DNA of 5,050 bases, from positions 1 to 5,050 of the forward strand of contig JBBRDB010000188.1 in NCBI GenBank assembly GCA_038204345.1, written 5' to 3'. The notes under the pieces were generated by a model, which made no database searches, was not told the origin of the DNA, and saw only the letters and a list, made by a program, of their open reading frames with translations. This DNA is from JAHJSA01 sp038204345 (lineage in GTDB: Bacteria; Actinomycetota; Thermoleophilia; RBG-16-64-13). This document shows, one piece after another, positions 1 to 5,050 of this stretch. Position 1 is the first letter of the stretch. Each line of letters opens with the position of its first letter. A program made the translations under genes and the position numbers.

Positions 1-633
1 GAGGTCATGGCCGCATACTTCGATGGCATGGAGAAGCTCATCGTCCGCCGGGAGGAAGGGGAAAGACTGCCCGAACCCCGAACGGTGAGGAGCGTGGCCA
101 GCTTCTTCGTGAGCCGCGTGGACACCCTGGTGGACAAGAAGTTGGAGCAGGCGGCGGAGGCGGCCGACGGTCCGAGTCGGGAACGACTGCTCGGTCTGCG
201 CGGCCGCGCGGCCGTGGCCAACGCCAAGTTGGCCTACCAAGCCTTCCTCGAGACGTTCTCCGGCGCACGCTGGGAGAGGTTGTCGAGTGCCGGAGCTTTG
301 GTACAGAGGCCTCTGTGGGCCAGTACGAGCACCAAGAACCCCGAATACAGCGACGTACTCTACGTAGATGAACTCATCGGTCCGGACACGGTGAATACCA
401 TGCCGCAGAACACCCTGGACGCCTTTCGGGACCACGGCACGCCGGCCGAGACGCTCACCCGAGATGTGGGCGCAGCCCGGGCACACATGGCAGCGCTTGC
501 TGAAGCCGGCATCGACATGGCCGAAGTCACCCGGCAGCTTGAGGTAGAGGGAGTCAAGGCTTTCGCTGATTCCTTCGACTCGGTGCTCGACACCGTCCGC
601 GAGAAACGGAAAGGCATGGTGGCGGGGGCGTAG
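1..633 (+). CDS. tal: Transaldolase, C-terminal part (5' end outside window)
   Basis: Transaldolase moves a three-carbon dihydroxyacetone unit between sugar phosphates (sedoheptulose-7-phosphate and glyceraldehyde-3-phosphate to erythrose-4-phosphate and fructose-6-phosphate) in the cytosolic non-oxidative pentose phosphate pathway. The reading frame is open from base 1 (Glu-Val before the first visible Met at 7), so that Met is internal. Recognisable family blocks, numbered from that Met, are VASFFVSRVDT (residues 30-40), RGRAAVANAKLAYQ (65-78), VQRPLWASTSTKNPEYSD (99-116) and LYVDELIGPDTVNTMP (118-133). They match the actinobacterial-type transaldolase rather than the short Fsa-like form. 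The Schiff-base lysine of this type lies in an IKIP-like motif upstream of these blocks and is not visible, so catalytic competence cannot be judged. About 210 of the usual 360-370 residues are present. Some actinobacteria fuse transaldolase to glucose-6-phosphate isomerase, but here the protein simply ends at TAG 631-633. zwf follows after 35 nt, the usual tal-zwf-opcA order. Confidence 0.95.
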   Translation, partial: EVMAAYFDGMEKLIVRREEGERLPEPRTVRSVASFFVSRVDTLVDKKLEQAAEAADGPSRERLLGLRGRAAVANAKLAYQAFLETFSGARWERLSSAGALVQRPLWASTSTKNPEYSDVLYVDELIGPDTVNTMPQNTLDAFRDHGTPAETLTRDVGAARAHMAALAEAGIDMAEVTRQLEVEGVKAFADSFDSVLDTVREKRKGMVAGA

Positions 634-650
634 GTCGGGCCCTGCCGACC
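633..650 (+). promoter_or_regulatory. Intergenic stem-loop between tal and zwf
   Basis: A perfect 6-bp inverted repeat, GGTCGG (633-638) and CCGACC (645-650), encloses a 6-nt loop, GCCCTG. It starts on the last base of the tal stop codon and ends 18 nt before the zwf ATG. No T-run follows, so it does not look like an intrinsic terminator. An mRNA-processing or stabilising hairpin is possible. In a GC-rich genome a stem of this size can also arise by chance. Confidence 0.35.
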
Positions 651-668
651 GCCTTCACCGCACACACG

Positions 669-2207
669 ATGAGCGCACAGCGATTCTTGGAGAACCCCTT
701 CCGGGCGGGCATGCGACTGCGGATGACACCGCCGTCCGCGTCGATGGTGGTTCTGGGCGCGGCCGGAGACCTATCCCGACGTAAGCTCTTGCCCGCTCTG
801 TACAGGCTGTATGCCCAGGGGCATCTGCCGGCGAGTTGCGCGATCGTGGGGGTGGCGCGTCGCGACTGGGACAGAGCGGCGTTCCAGAAGATGGTCCGAG
901 ACGCACTGGATGAGCACGCGGGTATGGCGATTGCCGAGCATATGTGGGAGGGCTTCGCAGAGAATCTATACTTCTGCTCCGCCGATCTCGGCAGCGGAGA
1001 CGCCTACGCCCGCTTGGACAACGAACTCGAGGATATCGATAGGTCACGGGTGCATACCGGGAACCGACTGTACTACCTAGCCGTGCCGCCGAGCACGTAT
1101 CTAGAGGTGATCCACGGTCTTGGAGAGCTGGGCTCCTCCGAGCGCCATGGCGGATGGACCCGCATCGTGGTGGAGAAGCCATTCGGCCATGATCTGGAGA
1201 GCGCACAGGTCTTGAACACGGCTCTCGCCAGGTGGTTCCGCGAGGAGCAGGTGTTCAGGATCGATCATTATCTGGGGAAGGAGACGGTCCAGAACATATT
1301 GGTCTTCAGGCTTGCCAACGCCATCTTCGAGCCGCTGTGGAACAGCCGCTACGTGGACCACGTGCAGATCACCGTGGCCGAGGAGATCGGCATCGAGCAG
1401 CGAGGCGCCTACTACGAAGAGGCAGGCGCGGTCAGGGACATGATCCAGAACCACGTGCTGCAACTGCTGGCCTTGGTCGCCATGGAGCCACCCATCACCT
1501 TCTCCGCCGGACCAGTCCGGGATGAGAAGGTCAAGGCGCTGATGGCCCTGCGTGCTCTGAGGGGACGCAAAGTGGACGAGGCCGTCGTGAGGGGTCAGTA
1601 CACCGCCGGCCTATCGCACGGCGAGTCTGTGCCCGGATATCTGGAGGAGAAGAACGTATCGCCCGTGTCCACGACGGAGACCTACGTGGCCATGAAGGTG
1701 TTCGTAGACAGCTGGCGCTGGGCGGGCGTGCCCTTCTACCTGCGTACGGGTAAGCGGCTGCCCAAAAGGGCGTCCGAAGTGGCCATCCAGTTCAAGCGGC
1801 CGCCGCTACCCTTGTTCGGCGAGATGGTGGCGGCGGAGACCGATCCGAACGTCCTAGCCATCCACATCCAGCCTGACGAAGGGATCACGCTGAAATTCGG
1901 GTCCAAGGTACCCGGGCCGACGGTGCACGTGCACTCGGTCAACATGGACTTCCGATACGGGTCGTCGTTCGGCGCGCCGAGCGCCGACGCTTACGAGCGT
2001 TTGCTGCTCGACAGCCTTTTGGGAGATTCCACCCTGTTCACGCGCGCCGACGGAGTCGAGGTGGCCTGGTCGTTCGTGGACGGCATCATCGATCGGTGGC
2101 ATCAGCCGGACGCCCCGCCCCCTCACACCTATGAGTCCGGGAGCTGGGGACCCGAAGCGGCGGAACAACTCATCGACGCGGACGACCGGGAATGGAGACG
2201 TCTGTGA
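669..2207 (+). CDS. zwf: Glucose-6-phosphate 1-dehydrogenase
   Basis: The enzyme oxidises glucose-6-phosphate to 6-phosphogluconolactone with NADP+ (or NAD+), the entry step of the cytosolic oxidative pentose phosphate pathway. The 512 residues are close to the family's usual length. The N-terminal Rossmann domain has the dinucleotide motif GAAGDL (30-35), where GxxGDL is the family pattern. EKPFG (169-173) precedes the signature RIDHYLGKE (197-205). By alignment with the Leuconostoc enzyme, His200 should bind the substrate phosphate, and Asp199 with His262 (in RDMIQNH) should form the catalytic dyad. FYLRTGKRLPKR (356-367) is the conserved C-terminal substrate/cofactor block. The ATG at 669 is preferred because NPFRAGMRLR just upstream of the Rossmann fold resembles the N-terminus of actinobacterial homologues. 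However, no Shine-Dalgarno is visible before it. ATG 711 (Met15) is a less likely alternative. The stop overlaps the preferred opcA start by 4 nt, which fits one operon and production together with the assembly partner. Confidence 0.97.
   Translation: MSAQRFLENPFRAGMRLRMTPPSASMVVLGAAGDLSRRKLLPALYRLYAQGHLPASCAIVGVARRDWDRAAFQKMVRDALDEHAGMAIAEHMWEGFAENLYFCSADLGSGDAYARLDNELEDIDRSRVHTGNRLYYLAVPPSTYLEVIHGLGELGSSERHGGWTRIVVEKPFGHDLESAQVLNTALARWFREEQVFRIDHYLGKETVQNILVFRLANAIFEPLWNSRYVDHVQITVAEEIGIEQRGAYYEEAGAVRDMIQNHVLQLLALVAMEPPITFSAGPVRDEKVKALMALRALRGRKVDEAVVRGQYTAGLSHGESVPGYLEEKNVSPVSTTETYVAMKVFVDSWRWAGVPFYLRTGKRLPKRASEVAIQFKRPPLPLFGEMVAAETDPNVLAIHIQPDEGITLKFGSKVPGPTVHVHSVNMDFRYGSSFGAPSADAYERLLLDSLLGDSTLFTRADGVEVAWSFVDGIIDRWHQPDAPPPHTYESGSWGPEAAEQLIDADDREWRRL
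2194..2197 (+). promoter_or_regulatory. Ribosome binding site deciding the opcA start
   Basis: GGAG at 2194-2197 lies 6 nt before GTG 2204, inside the last codons of zwf. The competing ATG at 2192 contributes its own G to this motif. It has only GGGA-like sequence immediately against it, which is too close to act as a Shine-Dalgarno. The site therefore favours GTG 2204 as the opcA start. Confidence 0.6.
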
Positions 2208-3472
2208 TCAGTTCCGAGGACAGCGTGGCCGATCTCGAATACACTTTGGGGAGTTCTCGCCGCATTCACCTGCGCGACGCCGAGAAGGAACTGCGCGATC
2301 TGTGGGAGACGGCGTCGAGGGAGGCGGAACGCAAGGGCCAGGAAGGAGTCCTGCGGCTGCGCGAGTTCAATCTAGTGGTCTACGCACATGGCGACGCCAT
2401 CGCGGAGCGCGTGAGCTTAGTGATCGCGAGGATGGCGCAAAGGCACCCGGCGCGGGCCATCATCCTTCTCGATGTTGGCGTGGATGGTCGGGGGGAGGGG
2501 GCCACGGACGCGTGGGTGAGTGCCGCCTGTTACCTGACGCCTCAAGGCGAACGCCACGTCTGCTGGGAGCAGGTGACCATCCCAGCCTGGGGCAAGGCGG
2601 CGAATCTGCTTGACACGACGGCCATGCCGGTCTTGGTGCCTCATCTGCCAACGGTGCTCTGGTGGCCGGGTCAGCCCAACTTTTCGGGGGACGTCTTTCG
2701 TCGGCTCGGCGACGTCTCGAATCTCCTGGTTGTCGACTCTGCCGGGTTCACCAATGCTGTGGCGGGATTGTGCGCTTTGGCCGACGTGGTGCGGAGCGAG
2801 TCGCGCAACTACAACGTGAACGATTTGAACTGGGGCCGTCTTACTGCATGGCGGGAGATGCTCGCGGACCTATTCGACGACCCCCAGCGGCTCTCGCTTC
2901 TGGAGAACGTGACATCTGTGTATATCGTGTATGGGGCGGAAGACACATACGAACGGGTCGATCGGACCCGGGGGCCGGCCGCCGCCCGCGCCGCCCTGCT
3001 GGTCGGTTGGTTGGGATCGCGGCTCGGATGGGAGCCCGGAGAGGACGGCTGGTCGGTCGAGGGAGACCACGCGCAGGTCGCACTCCGCGATCCCGCACGC
3101 GACGATGCCGAGGTGCGCATCGACCTGGAGTCCAAAGTCCTGCCCGACTCCGTGCCGGGCGGTCTGGTCTCGTTGGAGATCACATTCGATCAGGCCGGAC
3201 GGAAGGCAGGCACCCCCAGTGAAACGGGTAGCGTGAGCATCCGCAGGATGGGGGAATCATGTATGTGCGAATCACGGGTTGAGCGACCAGGGTTGGAGGT
3301 CGCCACGCGCACGGTCGACGTCACTCCCGTCCCCGAGGACCGCCTGCTTGCGGAGGAACTGGACCAGCTCGGCCCCGACCGCGTGTTCGAGGAGACCCTG
3401 CGTCTGGCAGCCACCCTCCTGCGGCTTCCCGGCGGCGACCTTCTGGTCTCGTCCGCCACGCTCGACTCGTGA
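2204..3472 (+). CDS. opcA: Glucose-6-phosphate dehydrogenase assembly protein OpcA
   Basis: OpcA is a non-catalytic partner that promotes oligomerisation and activity of glucose-6-phosphate dehydrogenase. It is known from cyanobacteria and actinobacteria, where it sits next to zwf, as here. Recognisable family blocks, numbered from the GTG start, are CWEQVTI (120-126), LPTVLWWPGQP (148-158) and DLNWGRLTAWRE (207-218). The last two are the most characteristic. The protein is about 422 residues, at the long end for actinobacterial homologues as I recall them. No signal peptide or membrane segment is seen, so it should be cytosolic. GTG 2204 overlaps the zwf TGA as GTGA and has GGAG at 6 nt, which suggests translational coupling. 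The in-frame ATG at 2192 would add only four residues (METS). A Cys-Met-Cys sequence at residues 353-355 lies in the C-terminal region. OpcA ends the pentose phosphate block, and no lactonase gene follows. Confidence 0.93.
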   Translation: MISSEDSVADLEYTLGSSRRIHLRDAEKELRDLWETASREAERKGQEGVLRLREFNLVVYAHGDAIAERVSLVIARMAQRHPARAIILLDVGVDGRGEGATDAWVSAACYLTPQGERHVCWEQVTIPAWGKAANLLDTTAMPVLVPHLPTVLWWPGQPNFSGDVFRRLGDVSNLLVVDSAGFTNAVAGLCALADVVRSESRNYNVNDLNWGRLTAWREMLADLFDDPQRLSLLENVTSVYIVYGAEDTYERVDRTRGPAAARAALLVGWLGSRLGWEPGEDGWSVEGDHAQVALRDPARDDAEVRIDLESKVLPDSVPGGLVSLEITFDQAGRKAGTPSETGSVSIRRMGESCMCESRVERPGLEVATRTVDVTPVPEDRLLAEELDQLGPDRVFEETLRLAATLLRLPGGDLLVSSATLDS

Positions 3473-3492
3473 GCAGCCGCCGGTGTTAGAAT
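3462..3492 (+). promoter_or_regulatory. Predicted extended -10 promoter for pyrR-pyrB
   Basis: TGT followed by TAGAAT (3484-3492) forms an extended -10 element: TG, one base, then a hexamer matching TATAAT at 5 of 6 positions. A weak -35 candidate, TCGACT at 3462-3467, matches TTGACA at 4 of 6 with a long 19-nt spacer, and it overlaps the end of opcA. Transcription would start near 3499, giving a leader of about 36 nt before the pyrR ATG. That is too short for an attenuator. The position, straight after the pentose phosphate genes and before the pyrimidine genes, is where a new transcription unit is expected. Confidence 0.55.
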
Positions 3493-3508
3493 CCCTTCGC
3501 AACTCCAC

Positions 3509-3533
3509 CCGGAACGCGTAAGGGAGACTCCGG
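3509..3533 (+). promoter_or_regulatory. pyrR ribosome binding site inside a possible leader hairpin
   Basis: AAGGGAG (3520-3526) is a good Shine-Dalgarno 8 nt before ATG 3535. CCGGA (3509-3513) and TCCGG (3529-3533) could pair as a 5-bp stem, placing the Shine-Dalgarno in a 15-nt loop. I see no match here to the PyrR binding-loop consensus (CNGNGA hexaloop). The ribosome binding site is well supported. The hairpin is weak, and its regulatory meaning is an inference. Confidence 0.5.
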
Positions 3534-3534
3534 T

Positions 3535-4119
3535 ATGTCGGCTGACGATCAGAGTGCTGCGGCAGGCGGTCCGACCGGCAAGGTCCTTCTCGACGGCGAT
3601 CGGCTGCAGCGCACACTTGTGCGCATGGCTCACGAGATCGCGGAGCAGGACCCCGACGTGGGCGCCATGGCTCTGGTGGGCATCCAGCGGCGCGGGGTGG
3701 AGATCGCCGAGCGTCTTGCCTCCTACCTCGAGGAGTTCTACGGCGCGCGGCCGTCTACCGGGGCCATCGACATAACCTTCTACCGCGACGACTACGACAC
3801 CCGCGGGCCGGCGTACGACCAGCCGGTCGTGCATTCGACATCCCTCCCGTTCGACGTCCAGGGGCGGCGCATCGTACTGGTCGATGATGTGCTGTTCACC
3901 GGGCGGACGATCCGGGCGGCGATAGAGGCTCTTTTCGACTACGGCCGGCCGGCGGCGATCCAGCTCGCCGTCCTGGTGGATCGCGGCCACCGGGAGTTGC
4001 CCATCCGGCCCGACTTCGTGGGGAAGAATGTGCCCACCAGCCGCTCAGAGCGCGTGAACGTGAGCCTGACGGAGCTCGATGGGCACGACGAGGTGAGGTT
4101 GGAGCATCCGAGCGATTGA
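3535..4119 (+). CDS. pyrR: Bifunctional pyr operon regulator / uracil phosphoribosyltransferase PyrR
   Basis: PyrR is an RNA-binding regulator of pyrimidine genes that responds to UMP/UTP and PRPP. It usually also makes UMP from uracil and PRPP. The 194 residues compare with about 180 in Bacillus, and the extra length is a roughly 15-residue, Gly/Ala-containing N-terminal tail. The phosphoribosyltransferase fold shows GIQRRG (49-54), TFYRDD (81-86) and the PRPP-binding signature IVLVDDVLFTGRT (113-125). LVDRGHRELPIRPDFVGKNVPTS (147-169) is a PyrR hallmark that separates it from ordinary phosphoribosyltransferases. Basic residues corresponding to positions implicated in RNA binding in Bacillus PyrR appear kept: Arg30 and His33 in the VRMAHEI block, and His152, Arg153, Arg158 and Lys164. 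This argues for an active RNA regulator and not only an enzyme. The ATG at 3535 has a good Shine-Dalgarno at 8 nt. pyrB follows after 40 nt, in a gap holding a candidate PyrR site. Confidence 0.96.
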   Translation: MSADDQSAAAGGPTGKVLLDGDRLQRTLVRMAHEIAEQDPDVGAMALVGIQRRGVEIAERLASYLEEFYGARPSTGAIDITFYRDDYDTRGPAYDQPVVHSTSLPFDVQGRRIVLVDDVLFTGRTIRAAIEALFDYGRPAAIQLAVLVDRGHRELPIRPDFVGKNVPTSRSERVNVSLTELDGHDEVRLEHPSD

Positions 4120-4129
4120 CTGACCAAGG

Positions 4130-4143
4130 CGCCCAGAGAGGCC
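4130..4143 (+). promoter_or_regulatory. Candidate PyrR binding loop ahead of pyrB
   Basis: The recalled Bacillus PyrR-binding RNA consensus is ARUCCNGNGAGGYU. This site reads CGCCCAGAGAGGCC. It matches every specified position of the CCNGNGAGGY core plus the purine at position 2, and it differs at positions 1, 3 and 14. The RNA can form three G-C pairs (4131-4133 with 4140-4142) closing the hexaloop CAGAGA. The change at position 3 turns the usual U-G pair into C-G, so the fold is kept. Positions 1 and 14 (C and C) do not pair, and the lower stem is weak. The element ends one base before the pyrB Shine-Dalgarno region, so bound PyrR should hinder ribosome access. The gap lacks room for terminator and antiterminator structures, so translational repression is the more likely mode. 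Confidence 0.6.
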
Positions 4144-4144
4144 G

Positions 4145-4151
4145 AAAGGAG
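4145..4151 (+). promoter_or_regulatory. pyrB ribosome binding site
   Basis: AAAGGAG lies 8 nt before ATG 4160 and is the best Shine-Dalgarno in the window. It fixes the pyrB start. It begins directly downstream of the candidate PyrR binding hairpin. Confidence 0.85.
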
Positions 4152-4159
4152 ACTCACGC

Positions 4160-5050
4160 ATGCACCTCATCTCCATAGATGACCTCTCCGTCAGCGATGT
4201 CGAGGGTCTGTTCCGACTGAGTGACGGCTTCCTCGAGGTGGCCTCGCGACCCGTCAAGAAGGTCCCCACACTCCGGGGACGCACTCAGATAAACTTGTTC
4301 TTCGAGGCTTCTACGCGCACGCTGACGTCGTTCGAACTAGCCGGCAAGCGCCTCTCCGCCGACGTCGTCAACATCAAGGCATCGGGCTCCAGCGTGTCGA
4401 AAGGGGAGAGTCTCAAGGACACCGTACTCACTCTGGAGAGCTACCGTCCCGATATCTTGGTCATGAGACACGATCGCGTGGGAGCCTGTCGTATGGCTAC
4501 TCGGTACACCAATGCGTCCGTGGTCAATGCGGGCGATGGAGCCGGCGAGCATCCAACTCAGTGCCTTCTTGACCTCTACAGCCTGCACCGGGAGTTCGGG
4601 CGTCTCGATGGGCTCAAAGTAGCCATCGTGGGAGACGTGCTTCGGAGCCGGGTGGCTAGATCCAACATCTTCGGATTTCGGAAGATGGGGATCGATGTTC
4701 GACTCGTCGGCCCTCCGACCCTCATGCCGCCCGGGATCCACGACTGGGGTGTGCCCACGTTCGAGTCTCTGGACGCCCTTGAGGATGTTGACGTGGTCTA
4801 CCTGCTGCGCATGCAACTCGAACGGGCGAAGGGACGTGTGGGTCCGGTGCCCAGCCTTCGTGAGTACAGCCGCGTGTGGGGTCTGGAGCCGGCCACGTTG
4901 CGTCCCGGACAACGGGTGATGCACCCCGGCCCTATAAACAGGGGCGTCGAACTCACCGGCGACCTGGCCGACGACGACCGCTCTCTCATCCTCCAACAGG
5001 TGGAATCCGGCTTGGCCATGCGCATGGCTATCCTCTACCACGTCCTCGCT
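4160..5050 (+). CDS. pyrB: Aspartate carbamoyltransferase catalytic subunit (3' end outside window)
   Basis: PyrB joins carbamoyl phosphate and L-aspartate to N-carbamoyl-L-aspartate, the first committed step of pyrimidine synthesis, as a cytosolic trimer. The frame is open to the window edge. The 297 visible codons compare with about 305-320 in the family, so probably only a short C-terminal tail is missing. The carbamoyl phosphate signature FFEASTRT (47-54) is followed by SFELAGKRLSADVVN. Next come SVSKGESLKDT (78-88), whose Lys81 is the loop lysine that reaches into a neighbouring subunit, then RH (103-104), GDGAGEHPTQ (125-134), VGDVLRSRVARSN (157-169), LRMQ (216-219) and MHPGPINRG (254-262). 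These cover the expected substrate-binding residues and exclude ornithine carbamoyltransferase. Two small departures are Leu55 where Arg is common (STRTR) and Arg162 where His is common (HSRVARSN). Both are next to, not at, the core residues. No regulatory subunit gene (pyrI) is visible, as expected beside pyrR. Confidence 0.96.
   Translation, partial: MHLISIDDLSVSDVEGLFRLSDGFLEVASRPVKKVPTLRGRTQINLFFEASTRTLTSFELAGKRLSADVVNIKASGSSVSKGESLKDTVLTLESYRPDILVMRHDRVGACRMATRYTNASVVNAGDGAGEHPTQCLLDLYSLHREFGRLDGLKVAIVGDVLRSRVARSNIFGFRKMGIDVRLVGPPTLMPPGIHDWGVPTFESLDALEDVDVVYLLRMQLERAKGRVGPVPSLREYSRVWGLEPATLRPGQRVMHPGPINRGVELTGDLADDDRSLILQQVESGLAMRMAILYHVLA

Noticed and set aside
633..650. tal-zwf hairpin as an intrinsic terminator
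   Set aside because: No T-run follows the stem, and zwf appears to need read-through because no promoter is visible in the 35-nt gap.
655..1206. 183-codon open frame on the - strand opposite zwf
   Set aside because: It is antisense to the conserved G6PDH N-terminal domain, is Arg/Pro/Ser-rich and has no recognisable domain.
1514..1524. AGTCCGGGATG inside zwf, another partial PyrR-site match
   Set aside because: The loop and 3' arm do not fit, and it is explained by conserved zwf coding sequence.
2134..2144. AGTCCGGGAGC inside zwf, a partial match to the PyrR binding-loop consensus
   Set aside because: It breaks the consensus at the G and A that end the CNGNGA loop, has no matching 3' arm and lies in coding sequence.
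3190..3990. 266-codon open frame on the - strand across opcA and pyrR
   Set aside because: It is antisense to two well-supported genes and spans their promoter gap. The Arg-rich translation has no recognisable family, which is typical of a GC-rich shadow frame.
4120..4159. Bacillus-type antiterminator/terminator attenuator between pyrR and pyrB
   Set aside because: The gap is only 40 nt, has no T-run and no second strong hairpin.
4337..5041. 234-codon open frame on the - strand opposite pyrB
   Set aside because: It is fully antisense to pyrB, which has intact motifs along its whole visible length. The His-rich composition is that of a shadow frame.

Overview
The window is about 60-65% GC by eye and carries five protein genes, all on the + strand, in two functional blocks with almost no spare DNA. 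The first block is the 3' end of a transaldolase gene (tal), glucose-6-phosphate dehydrogenase (zwf) and its assembly protein (opcA). The order tal-zwf-opcA, the actinobacterial-type transaldolase sequence and the presence of OpcA point to an actinobacterium. The sequences do not closely match a genus I can name, so a deep or poorly sampled actinobacterial lineage is my best guess. Cyanobacteria and some Chloroflexi also carry zwf-opcA and cannot be strictly excluded.

Layout: tal (1-633, 5' end outside the window), a 35-nt gap holding a small perfect hairpin, zwf (669-2207), opcA (best start GTG 2204, overlapping the zwf stop by 4 nt, stop 3472), a 62-nt gap with a good extended -10 promoter, pyrR (3535-4119), a 40-nt gap, and pyrB (4160 to beyond the window end, 297 codons visible). 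No stretch longer than 62 nt lacks a gene. I saw no mobile element, tRNA, rRNA, CRISPR array or pseudogene.

The first block makes NADPH and ribose-5-phosphate: Zwf with OpcA catalyses the entry step of the oxidative pentose phosphate pathway, and transaldolase works in the non-oxidative branch. The second block begins de novo pyrimidine synthesis. PyrR senses UMP and PRPP, and PyrB condenses carbamoyl phosphate with aspartate. The promoter between opcA and pyrR suggests that the blocks are separate transcription units.

The most interesting signal is in the pyrR-pyrB gap. A short hairpin with a CAGAGA loop matches the core of the PyrR RNA-binding loop known from Bacillus, and it ends one base before the pyrB Shine-Dalgarno sequence. 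The gap is too short for a Bacillus-style antiterminator/terminator pair. The arrangement therefore suggests direct PyrR-dependent repression of pyrB translation, with pyrR itself spared.
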